This document shows positions 20,027-27,662 of a stretch of 64,000 bases of DNA, piece by piece (position 1 is the stretch's first letter; each line of letters starts with the position of its first letter). The notes below the pieces were generated by a model, which was not told the DNA's origin, made no database searches, and saw nothing but the letters and a program-made list of their open reading frames with translations. The position numbers and the translations under genes were made by a program. Source of the DNA: Citreicella sp. C3M06 (GTDB lineage: Bacteria; Pseudomonadota; Alphaproteobacteria; Rhodobacterales; Rhodobacteraceae); NCBI RefSeq assembly GCF_018860705.1, contig NZ_JAHKQA010000004.1, positions 62,001-126,000 on the forward strand, given 5' to 3'.

Positions 20027-21472
20027 ATGAAACGCGCAGGCATCACGCTCGTCGCAGCCATCGCGGTCTTTGCTGCGGCGGCGATGGCGCAGGACGATGG
20101 GACGCTCACCAAGCAATTCGACGATGGCGGGGTGTATCAGGGCAGCTTTGTCGACGGGCTGCGCGATGGCACCGGAACCTACAGCCTGCCGAACGGATTC
20201 GAATATACCGGCGACTGGCGCGCGGGCGAGATCGAGGGCAAGGGCGTGGCCCGCTACCCCTCGGGCGCGGTCTACGAGGGGCAGTTTTCCAAGGGCAAAC
20301 CCGAGGGCATGGGCAAGATCGTGCTTGGCGACGGCTCGGTCTACGAAGGCTCGTGGCAGGATGGCAAGATCACCGGCAAGGGGGTGATCCAATACGCCAG
20401 CGGTGCCCGCTATGAAGGCACTTTTCGCAATGCGCTGCACCATGGGCGCGGCGTGATGACCATGCCCGATGGCTATCGCTACGAGGGCGACTGGGTGAAC
20501 GGGGTCGAGGAAGGCAACGCCACGATCACCTATCCCGACGGATCGGTCTATGTCGGGCGCATCGCCAATGGCAAGCGCTCGGGCGAGGGCACGCTGACCA
20601 TGACCGACGGTCTGACCTATGTCGGCATGTGGCGCGACGGCCAGCAGGACGGGCAGGGCAAGCTGACGCTGCCCAATGGCGATGTCTACGAAGGCGCGCT
20701 GCTTGACGGCCGCCGCGACGGGCAGGGGCGCGAGACCTATGCCGCCTCGGGGGATGTCTACGAGGGCAGTTTCGACAACGATCAGCGGCAGGGGCAGGGC
20801 GTGTATATCGGCGCCGATGGCTACCGGCTGGAAGGCAACTGGGTGGCGGGGCAGATCGACGGGCAGGGCAAGGTCACCTATCCCGACGGTTCGGTCTACG
20901 AAGGCGAGATCAAGGGCGATCTGGCCAACGGGCAGGGCCGCACGGTCTATCCGGACGGCTCGACCTACGAAGGGGACTGGGTCGACGGCGTGATCGAAGG
21001 CAAAGGCACGGCGCGCTATCCCAACGGCACGGTCTACAGCGGTGATTTCGTCAATGCGCGCTATGATGGGCAGGGCACCATCACCTACGCCGATGGCTAC
21101 AGCTACACCGGGGACTGGAAGAACAATCGCCGCAACGGCACCGGCACGGCGCGCTACGCCGACGGCGCGGTCTATACCGGCGATTTCCGCGACGATCAGC
21201 GCCACGGGCACGGGCGGATCGAGATGGCCGACGGGTTCACCTATGAGGGCGCCTGGGTGTCTGGCCGCTTTGAAGGCGAGGGCATCGCCACCTATAGCAA
21301 CGGCGATATCTACGAAGGCCAGTTCGAGGATGGCAAACGCGCCGGGCAGGGCACGCTGCGCTATGCCACGGGCGAAGTGGTGTCGGGCGACTGGGTCAGC
21401 GGCGTGCTGACCACGGCAACCCCGGTGCCAGAACTCGAAGACCCGGCGAGCGATGCCCCTGCCGGGAACTGA
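20027..21472 (+). CDS. Exported MORN-repeat protein (about 19 repeats)
   Basis: A 481-residue protein with a Sec signal (MKRAGITLVAAIAVFAAAAMA, cleavage before QDDG) followed almost wholly by MORN repeats. I count 19 copies of a 23-residue unit with core Y-E-G-x-(W/F)-x-x-G, x-G-x-G, Y-P-D/N-G. One copy has an extra residue, copy 11 begins LEGNW and the last begins VSGDW. MORN repeats form an elongated beta sheet used as a scaffold or lipid contact. No catalytic domain is attached. The chosen ATG opens the signal peptide. It is divergent from nadE. Function unknown. Confidence 0.9.
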   Translation: MKRAGITLVAAIAVFAAAAMAQDDGTLTKQFDDGGVYQGSFVDGLRDGTGTYSLPNGFEYTGDWRAGEIEGKGVARYPSGAVYEGQFSKGKPEGMGKIVLGDGSVYEGSWQDGKITGKGVIQYASGARYEGTFRNALHHGRGVMTMPDGYRYEGDWVNGVEEGNATITYPDGSVYVGRIANGKRSGEGTLTMTDGLTYVGMWRDGQQDGQGKLTLPNGDVYEGALLDGRRDGQGRETYAASGDVYEGSFDNDQRQGQGVYIGADGYRLEGNWVAGQIDGQGKVTYPDGSVYEGEIKGDLANGQGRTVYPDGSTYEGDWVDGVIEGKGTARYPNGTVYSGDFVNARYDGQGTITYADGYSYTGDWKNNRRNGTGTARYADGAVYTGDFRDDQRHGHGRIEMADGFTYEGAWVSGRFEGEGIATYSNGDIYEGQFEDGKRAGQGTLRYATGEVVSGDWVSGVLTTATPVPELEDPASDAPAGN

Positions 21473-21475
21473 GCG

Positions 21476-21925
21476 TCACCGACAGCGCGGAATGCCAAGC
21501 CCGATCAACGCCTCGCCGTACAGCGCCACATAGCCGCTGGCGACGTGGCGGGCGGTGGTCATGAACCAGCCCGCCACCGGCGGCGGGTAATGCGCGGCCA
21601 TCGCCCGCGACCAGTGGTCGAACTGTTCGCGCGCCATCGGGCGATCAGGGTAGACCGGGCCGTGGAAGCCGAATTCCGTCTGCGGCAGGATGCACAGATT
21701 GCGCACTCCCAGATACAGCGTGCAGGCCGAATGGCAGTGGGCGCCTCTGATCTCGACCCGCGCGCCGCGCGCGTTGAGTCGCTGCACCTCGGCGAGCCGT
21801 TGCCGCAGCGGGCCGCCATCATCATTGCCGATGACATGCACGGTTGCGGTGATCGGTGTCTGCGCCAGCGCGGCCCCCGCGCAAAGCGCTAGCAGCAGGG
21901 CGAGGGTCGAGACGATGCCTGTCAT
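21476..21925 (-). CDS. Small exported protein with GxxCHSACTLYL motif, function unknown
   Basis: A 149-residue protein with a signal peptide (MTGIVSTLALLLALCAGAALA). The mature part has VHVIGNDDGGPL, then EIRGAHCHSACTLYLGVRNLCILPQTEFGFHGP, which resembles the serine-nucleophile region of ClpP/crotonase-like periplasmic proteins (a Ser before Ala-Cys-Thr and a downstream His). The resemblance is by eye and enzyme activity is not shown. The start is placed at the signal peptide; the ribosome site is weak. It lies four bases past the MORN gene, convergent with it. Confidence 0.65.
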   Translation of the reverse strand: MTGIVSTLALLLALCAGAALAQTPITATVHVIGNDDGGPLRQRLAEVQRLNARGARVEIRGAHCHSACTLYLGVRNLCILPQTEFGFHGPVYPDRPMAREQFDHWSRAMAAHYPPPVAGWFMTTARHVASGYVALYGEALIGLGIPRCR

Positions 21926-22092
21926 GCGCGAGGCCCTTGTTCTGCCGGGGCTGGCGTGCCCCTGACCCAGTGGGCCGGATACGCCCTGATTTTTCGTTAA
22001 GGTGTGCCGATTTGTCCCAGAGACCAGCCAATCCGCGTGCCGGGCGCGCGCTGCCATTGACCCGGCCCGCGCGGCACGATCAACTTTGCGGC

Positions 22093-23004
22093 ATGGAAGA
22101 GATTGCTGGCAACCCGCCTCCCGCCGCGCCAGAGCGCCCCGACCCGACCCGCCCGGTTCTTACCGTGGGGGACTGGCTGCGCGCGATCTGGGGGACCTGG
22201 ATGAGGATGGACGAGCGCAATCTCGGGCTGATCTCGGCGGGGGTGGCGTTTTATGCGTTTCTGTCGCTGTTCCCGGCGATCTCGGCGGTGATTGCCATCT
22301 GGGGCTACTGGGCCGATCCGGTGGTGATCTCGGAGCAGATGGAACTGGTGCGCGAGATGATGCCCGAACAGGCCTATGTGCTGTTGTCGGATCAGGTGAC
22401 GGCGCTGATCTCGACCAATCGCTCGACACTGCAATGGGCCTCGGTGATTTCGATCATCGTGGCGATCTGGTCGACGCGCGCCTCGGTCGCGGCGCTGATC
22501 CGCGGGCTGAACGCGGTGAATGATGCCCCGCACCGCGAAAACGCAATCCGACGGCTGCTGGTCGCGGTCGGGCTGACATTGTTGCTGGTGCTGGTGGCGC
22601 TGGTGGCGTTTGCGGCGGTGGTGATCCTGCCCGCCGCCTTTATGCTGCTCGGCTTGCCGCTGCATCTCGAACTGATCGCGGCGGCGGTGAAATGGCTGAT
22701 CCTGCTGGGCGTGGTGTTCTTTGCCATCGCGCTTGTGTACCGCTACGGGCCGAACCGGCGGGCGCGGCGAATGCGCTGGCTGACGCCGGGGGCGGTGCTG
22801 GCGCTGCTGGGCTGGGCAGCGGGGTCTTTTGCGCTGACAACCTATGTGCGCAATTTCGACCGGCTCAACGAGGTCTACGGATCGCTCGGGGCGGTGGTTG
22901 CCTTGCTCATGTGGTTCTACGTCAGCGCCCTTGTGACACTGCTGGGCGCCCAGCTGAACGGCGAGCTTGACCGGCTGCGCCGCGAGCGCCTCGAAAATCA
23001 TTAG
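22093..23004 (+). CDS. YihY/BrkB family inner-membrane protein
   Basis: A 303-residue protein with about six membrane segments. Family marks include LGLISAGVAFYAFLSLFPAISAVIAIWGYWADP near residue 50, NAVNDAPHRENAIRRLL, YRYGPNRRARRMRWLTPGAVLA, and LNEVYGSLGAVVALLMWFYVSALVTLLGAQLNGEL near the end. The family was once annotated as ribonuclease BN, which is wrong; its transport role is unproven. The start giving MEEIAGNPP is chosen because upstream codons run into the divergent exported-protein gene. Confidence 0.9.
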   Translation: MEEIAGNPPPAAPERPDPTRPVLTVGDWLRAIWGTWMRMDERNLGLISAGVAFYAFLSLFPAISAVIAIWGYWADPVVISEQMELVREMMPEQAYVLLSDQVTALISTNRSTLQWASVISIIVAIWSTRASVAALIRGLNAVNDAPHRENAIRRLLVAVGLTLLLVLVALVAFAAVVILPAAFMLLGLPLHLELIAAAVKWLILLGVVFFAIALVYRYGPNRRARRMRWLTPGAVLALLGWAAGSFALTTYVRNFDRLNEVYGSLGAVVALLMWFYVSALVTLLGAQLNGELDRLRRERLENH

Positions 23005-23083
23005 AAAATTTTCGATACCAACGGAACCTGATCGCGCCTCACGGGTTGTCTTCTCAAGAGCGCTTGCAGCGTTCTGTCCCTCT

Positions 23084-23130
23084 GCGGATCGTTTCCCTAT
23101 CCTGACTTCCCTCGACGATCCGCGTCTTTT
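23084..23130 (+). other. Upstream hairpin of a tandem pair after yihY, possible small RNA
   Basis: GCGGATCGT pairs perfectly with ACGATCCGC across a 22-base pyrimidine-rich loop, followed by GTCTTTT. It is itself terminator-like and ends two bases before a second, stronger terminator. The region may be a 3'-UTR-derived or independent small RNA. Confidence 0.5.
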
Positions 23131-23132
23131 AG

Positions 23133-23166
23133 CCCGCTCTTCGGTTTCGAAGAGCGGGTCTTTTTT
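23133..23166 (+). terminator. Strong Rho-independent terminator after yihY
   Basis: An 11-bp perfect stem CCCGCTCTTCG/CGAAGAGCGGG with a GTTT loop is followed by TCTTTTTT. It is the clearest terminator in the window. Confidence 0.92.
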
Positions 23167-23181
23167 CATGCCTGTCCAGTG

Positions 23182-23213
23182 CAACACAAACGGCGCGCCC
23201 CGCAAGGCGCGCC
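23182..23213 (-). terminator. Terminator of the AI-2E-type permease gene
   Basis: On the minus strand GGCGCGCC-TTGCGG-GGCGCGCC is followed by GTTTGTGTT. It begins eight bases past the stop codon of the permease gene. Confidence 0.7.
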
Positions 23214-23220
23214 ATGATCC

Positions 23221-24282
23221 TCAGGCGGCGCGCACCGCGGGCTTGGCGGGAGGCGACGAGCTGTCGCCAAGGATGTCGAACAGGCGCAGGAAGATCAATG
23301 TCACCGGGATCGCCACGATGCCGCCGATCGGCCCCCAGAGCCAGAGCCAGAAGACCAGCGCGACAAACAGCAGGAACGGGTTGAGCTGGACGTGTTTGCC
23401 AACCAGCGCCGGCGTGACGAACTGCGCCTCGGTCATATTGCAGGCCAGATAGATCGCCATCGGGCCAAAGCTTGCAAGCCCGTCGAAATTGACGATCCCC
23501 GCCAGCAAGAGCGCCGCCGCTATCGCCGCTGGCCCAAGATACAGCACAAAGTTCAAAAGCCCGGCGGCAACGCCCCAGACAACAGCGCCCGGCAAGCCAT
23601 AGGCCATCAGCGCCCCTCCCACCGCAAGGCCCAACCCGGCGTTGACGGTAGACACAGCCGCAAAGTAACGCGACACGGTCGCTTCGGCGGCGAAGAAACG
23701 TTCAAGAAACAGATGCGTCTCTGCCCCGGACCCAAGACGCGCCGACAGCCAGCTGTAGATCGATTTTCGCGTCAGTAGGAAAAAGAACAGCGCGCCGAGA
23801 AACACCAGAAGCTGTGCAAACAGCGCCGGGGCAAGCCACATGGCATCGGTCAGGCTGGGAAGCGACTCGATCTGCTCTGCGGTGGCTTCGGCATCGGCGC
23901 CAAGCGCGGCTTTCATCTCTTCGTTCATCTCGCCGATGCCTTGGATCAGGCCGCGATATTCGAACATCAGCTTTTGAAGTTCGTAGCGGATCGACGGCAA
24001 CTCGTCGATCGCGGCGGTGATGTAAGGTTCGATCAGAAATACCAGCGCGGCCCCGATCATGAAGAACGAGATCAGCACCGACAGTGCGCTTATTCCGGCG
24101 GGAACGCCCAGACGTTTGAGACGGTCAGAGAGGGGGGCGACGATGACGCCCACCACGATTGCAAGCACCAAGGGTGCAAAAATGTCCTGCGTTTCCTTCA
24201 GCCCAACGATGACAACTCCGGTTGCCACGATCACAGAAGAGACACGCAGCACCTGGTCAGAGGCGATCATGGGCTGTTTCAT
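23221..24282 (-). CDS. AI-2E family permease-like transporter
   Basis: A 353-residue membrane protein with about eight hydrophobic segments, two near the N-terminus (VSSVIVATGVVIVGL, FAPLVLAIVVGVIVAPL) and a cluster in the C-terminal half. A soluble stretch lies between about residues 85 and 160. The motif GLLNFVLYLGPAAIAAALLLAGIV and the end LGDSSSPPAKP suit the family. Members have been tied to AI-2 export or to sodium/proton antiport; the substrate here is unknown. A 19-bp palindrome lies just before the start. Confidence 0.88.
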   Translation of the reverse strand: MKQPMIASDQVLRVSSVIVATGVVIVGLKETQDIFAPLVLAIVVGVIVAPLSDRLKRLGVPAGISALSVLISFFMIGAALVFLIEPYITAAIDELPSIRYELQKLMFEYRGLIQGIGEMNEEMKAALGADAEATAEQIESLPSLTDAMWLAPALFAQLLVFLGALFFFLLTRKSIYSWLSARLGSGAETHLFLERFFAAEATVSRYFAAVSTVNAGLGLAVGGALMAYGLPGAVVWGVAAGLLNFVLYLGPAAIAAALLLAGIVNFDGLASFGPMAIYLACNMTEAQFVTPALVGKHVQLNPFLLFVALVFWLWLWGPIGGIVAIPVTLIFLRLFDILGDSSSPPAKPAVRAA

Positions 24283-24301
24283 GTGTGCTCAACCTCGGGC
24301 C

Positions 24302-24320
24302 AAGGCGGAAGTTCCGCCTT
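24302..24320. promoter_or_regulatory. 19-bp palindrome before the AI-2E-type permease gene
   Basis: AAGGCGGAA-G-TTCCGCCTT is a perfect 9-bp inverted repeat around one base, about 20 bases before the permease ATG. It could be an operator, a hairpin near the ribosome site, or the end of the phosphoesterase transcript, although no T-tract follows on the minus strand. Confidence 0.5.
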
Positions 24321-24476
24321 TGTGCGGCAATATTTTGCAAGGCCTGTGTTCGGTGGCCCCCCTGCGCCAACCGGTCGCTGCGTTTGGTTGTGCAATCGCC
24401 CGACCTTGGCCCACCGGTTTCACGGGTCGTGCATCCGCTTGCCAAGGCTGGCGCCCGCCACGGGCGGGGTTGCGCA

Positions 24477-25349
24477 TCAGGATGTTTCTTCGGAGGGGGG
24501 CGCGCGCCCTTCAGCGGTGAATGTGCCGCTCTTGCTGGCGGCGCCAGCGGCCTCTGTGTCGCCTGTCTCGTGCCAGCCATCCGCGCCGAAGGAAAATTCC
24601 CGCACGCCGGCGGGTTCGAAATTTCTGCCTCGGGCGACCATCCGGGTCACCCGCGCCGTCGTGGCGCTGACATCCAGCAGGGCAAAATCGTTTTCCTGCC
24701 CGCGCAACCGCGTCGACAGGCCGGTGCCGACATGCACCTGAAGGATTTGTCGCCCATGCTTTGCCGACAGGAACGGCTCTGTGCGCCAGCGATGCAGATG
24801 CCCCGACAGCACCAGCTGCACGCCGCATTCCGCCAATTTCTCGATCCCTAGATGGGCGTGCTTCATCAGGCTTTTCTTGATATCCTCGTCCTGCTCGAAC
24901 GGGTGATGTGCCAGCACCACCCGAATACCGTCTGTTTGCGACAGCAACTCGCAGGCGCGGTGCAACTGTGCGCGGCGCGCCTTGCCACGCTGCACCCGGA
25001 AGCGATCAACCGTGTTGAGCCCGATCGCCATAAAGCCTTCGGCCTCGTGCACGGTCAGCAGATCACTGGCGATATGCTTGCGATAGCGCGCATAGGGCCG
25101 CATGAACCGCAGCCACAGATTGTCGAGCGACACATCATGGTTGCCCGGAACTGATAGCCACGGCGCCTCCAGCCGGTCCAGAAAGGCGCGGGCGTCGCGA
25201 TACTGGCTGCGCCGGGCGCGCTGGGTGAAATCTCCGGTGGCGGCCACGAGATCGGGCTTTGCCGCGTTCAGGGCGCGGATCAGCGGATCCAGAAGCTCGG
25301 GGTCGCTGCGGCCGAAATGCAGGTCTGAGATATGGGCAATGCGGTTCAT
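24477..25349 (-). CDS. Metallophosphoesterase (calcineurin-like)
   Basis: A 290-residue phosphoesterase with the standard metal motifs in order: DLHFG (HISDLHFGR, residue 9), GDFTQ (ATGDFTQRAR), GNHD (VPGNHDVS), a histidine in VLAHHPF and GHLHRW (LSGHLHRW). This is the cyclic-nucleotide phosphodiesterase / Icc-like pattern; the real substrate is unknown. The C-terminal tail is low-complexity. The start overlaps the stop of the upstream lipid-kinase-like gene by four bases (ATGA), so both come from one mRNA. Confidence 0.9.
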   Translation of the reverse strand: MNRIAHISDLHFGRSDPELLDPLIRALNAAKPDLVAATGDFTQRARRSQYRDARAFLDRLEAPWLSVPGNHDVSLDNLWLRFMRPYARYRKHIASDLLTVHEAEGFMAIGLNTVDRFRVQRGKARRAQLHRACELLSQTDGIRVVLAHHPFEQDEDIKKSLMKHAHLGIEKLAECGVQLVLSGHLHRWRTEPFLSAKHGRQILQVHVGTGLSTRLRGQENDFALLDVSATTARVTRMVARGRNFEPAGVREFSFGADGWHETGDTEAAGAASKSGTFTAEGRAPPSEETS

Positions 25350-26299
25350 GAGCTGGCGGCAATGTCCCTTTCGGTGGTGGTGTCGGTCGAGGCGTCGGGT
25401 GTGGGCACGATCACCTGCAACGGGCGCTCGCGCATCTTGATACGGATCGGCGTGTGCATCAGGCTCTTTTCGCCATCGCGCGCAACCAGCGCCCGCTTGC
25501 GTCCGGTTTGCAGCGTGATGTCGCGCCCGGTCACAAGGTCGAAATCCTCGCCCTTCTGCGCCGCCCCGCCGGCAAGCCTGAATGCCGTGCGCGCCAGATC
25601 CAGGGTGCTTCCGTTGCGGGCGGTGAACAGGGCGAATTCGCCGCGCTTCAGCGCCGCGACCCCATCGAGGTTGAAGCGATCCAGCTGAAAGACGCTGTTG
25701 GCGACAAAGACCAGCGGGGTGCGCAGGTGAATGTCGCGCCCATCGACGGTGATGGTCATCCTGAGCGGGCGGCGCATGCCGCTCAGTGTCAGCAGCACCG
25801 ACCAGTAGGCGGCGATGCGTGAACGCCCCCAGCGGGCATAGATGCTCTCACGCTTTTGCAGGATCAGCGGATAGATCCCAAGGCTGGTGTTGTTCAAAAA
25901 GACCGCGCCGTTGGCTTCGGCAAGGGCCACCTGTTCAAGCTCGCCCTCGGCCAGCACCTCGATGGCGGCCTCGGCGTCTTCGGGTATTCCCAGACCGCGC
26001 GCGAAATAGTTGAAGGTGCCCTGCGGGATCACCCCCATCGGAACGTCAGCGTCATGCGCGGCGCTCGCCACGGCCGCGATGGTCCCATCGCCGCCCGCTG
26101 CGACAATCACATCCGCCTGACTGCGCCGGATCGCCTCGCGCGCGGCGTCTTCCAGCGGTTGCTTGCCATTGGGCGTAACAATCGTTGCACTCACCCCCGC
26201 AGCATCGCACAGCGCCGTCAGCCGGGCGCGGCGTTCATCCTCGCCTTGGTCGCCGGAGCGCCCGTTCAGGAAGATGCAGAATTTGCGGTTGGGTGACAC
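25346..26299 (-). CDS. Diacylglycerol kinase / YegS-like lipid kinase family protein
   Basis: A 317-residue kinase-like protein with the DAGK catalytic-domain motif VIVAAGGDGTIAAVASAAHDADVPMGVIPQGTFNYFARGLGIP near residue 65, where GGDGT binds ATP. The C-terminal half holds the second domain with FLNNTSLGIYPLI. Members phosphorylate diacylglycerol, sphingoid bases or related lipids. The start is a GTG at 26299, supported by AGGAG nine bases upstream. It is paired with a metallophosphoesterase gene by overlap; a shared lipid pathway is only a suggestion. Confidence 0.88.
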   Translation of the reverse strand: MSPNRKFCIFLNGRSGDQGEDERRARLTALCDAAGVSATIVTPNGKQPLEDAAREAIRRSQADVIVAAGGDGTIAAVASAAHDADVPMGVIPQGTFNYFARGLGIPEDAEAAIEVLAEGELEQVALAEANGAVFLNNTSLGIYPLILQKRESIYARWGRSRIAAYWSVLLTLSGMRRPLRMTITVDGRDIHLRTPLVFVANSVFQLDRFNLDGVAALKRGEFALFTARNGSTLDLARTAFRLAGGAAQKGEDFDLVTGRDITLQTGRKRALVARDGEKSLMHTPIRIKMRERPLQVIVPTPDASTDTTTERDIAASS

Positions 26300-26510
26300 T
26301 TTGGGCGCTCCTGTTTGAACCTGTCGTCAACGCGTCGGAGCGTGTCACGGTTCCGCACCCGGCAGCGCAGGTCTCTTGCCGGATGCGCATTTTTTGCCCC
26401 GTGCCTGTGGGCATGTTGGAATGTCTTGGTTGACGCATTGAAACGAAGGGGGCAGTGCATCACCTTCACAAGACGCGCATGACATCAGAACCAGGATCAC
26501 CAAAGCTCTA

Positions 26511-27230
26511 ATGACCAGCATTTCCGGGTCCCAGCGGACCGCAATTCTCGTCGCCCATGGCAGCCCCTCCGACCCCGGCTCGCAAGAGGCCGCGCTGCGC
26601 GCCCTTGCCTCGCAGGTTCAAACGCGCATGTCGGGCTGGCGGATCGGCAGTGCGACGTTGGCGGCCAAGGGACGGTTCGAGGACGAGATCGAAAGCCTCG
26701 GTGCCCCGCTGATCTATCCGTATTTCATGGCGAAAGGCTGGTTCACCGGGCAGGTTCTGGCGAAAAAGGCGCGCGGGCTCGGGCTGACGATGCTTGAACC
26801 TTTCGGGGTCGAGCCGGGACTGATCGATTGCGCCGCCACCGAGTTGCGGGCGCTGCTGGCACAGCAGGGCTGGCAGCCCGAGGACACCGCGCTGATCGTT
26901 GCCGCCCATGGCAGCGCCATGTCCAAGACCAGCGCCGACAGCGCCTATGCCTTTGCGCGCGCGTTGCAGTCTGGGCTGGGCCTGCGCGTCACGCGCACCG
27001 GGTTCATCGAACAGCCGCCGTTTCTCAAGGATGTTGCGCAGACCGTCGGGCAGGCGGTCTGCCTGCCCTATTTCGCGCAGAACTCGGGCCATATGGAAGA
27101 CGACGTGCCAGCGGCGCTGTCGGCGGCGGGCTTTGACGGGCCGATGTTGCCGCCTTTCATCGAATGGGCGGATACGGCGCAGCTGATCGCCACCAGCATC
27201 GCGCGTCAGGCGATGGACTTAGCAGAATGA
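26511..27230 (+). CDS. CbiX-type (sirohydrochlorin chelatase-like) protein
   Basis: A 239-residue protein with two CbiX-like halves. The N-terminal motif ILVAHGSPSDPGSQEAAL and the central ALIVAAHGSAMSK give the HGS signatures, with GFIEQPPFLKDVAQ following. Such proteins insert Co or Fe into sirohydrochlorin or act as relatives of unknown substrate. No cobalamin or siroheme genes are near, so I leave the function open. The stop overlaps the start of the next gene (AATGA). Confidence 0.75.
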   Translation: MTSISGSQRTAILVAHGSPSDPGSQEAALRALASQVQTRMSGWRIGSATLAAKGRFEDEIESLGAPLIYPYFMAKGWFTGQVLAKKARGLGLTMLEPFGVEPGLIDCAATELRALLAQQGWQPEDTALIVAAHGSAMSKTSADSAYAFARALQSGLGLRVTRTGFIEQPPFLKDVAQTVGQAVCLPYFAQNSGHMEDDVPAALSAAGFDGPMLPPFIEWADTAQLIATSIARQAMDLAE

Positions 27231-27661
27231 TCCGCCCCGCGCGCAACGCGGACGAAGCGGCGATCCGCGATTGCGCCCGGCAAGCCTATGGCGGTTATGT
27301 GCCGCTGATCGGGCGCGAGCCCGCCCCGATGAGCGCCGATTACGCGGCGCAGATCGCGGCGGGCGAGGTGTTCGTGGCCGAGGATGGCGGCTTTCTGGGC
27401 TTCATCGTCTATCGGATGGCGCCGGATCACCTGCTGCTGGAAAACGTCGCGGTGCTGCCTCGGGCAAGCGGGCGGGGCATTGGCAAGGCGCTGATCGCGG
27501 CCTGCGAAGACGCGGCCCGCACCGCTGGCCTGCCGGTGAGGCTTTATACCAACGCGAAGATGACCGCGAACCTGTCGCTGTACCCAAGGCTTGGCTACAC
27601 CGAGACCGGCCGCGTCAGCGAAGACGGGTTCGATCGGGTGTATTTCGAAAAGCAGCCCTAG
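27227..27661 (+). CDS. GNAT family N-acetyltransferase
   Basis: A 144-residue acetyl-CoA-binding GNAT. The core is LENVAVLPRASGRGIGKALIAACEDAARTAG (motif A, acetyl-CoA loop RASGRGIGKAL) near residue 75, with YPRLGYTETGRVSEDGFDRVYFEK at the end. The start overlaps the CbiX-like stop, so the two are co-translated. Substrate unknown. Confidence 0.88.
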   Translation: MIRPARNADEAAIRDCARQAYGGYVPLIGREPAPMSADYAAQIAAGEVFVAEDGGFLGFIVYRMAPDHLLLENVAVLPRASGRGIGKALIAACEDAARTAGLPVRLYTNAKMTANLSLYPRLGYTETGRVSEDGFDRVYFEKQP

Positions 27662-27662
27662 C

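Noticed and set aside
20096-21410. Regular spacing of repeats as a CRISPR array
   Set aside because: The period is 69 bases, in frame, and encodes MORN repeats; there are no constant repeats with unique spacers.
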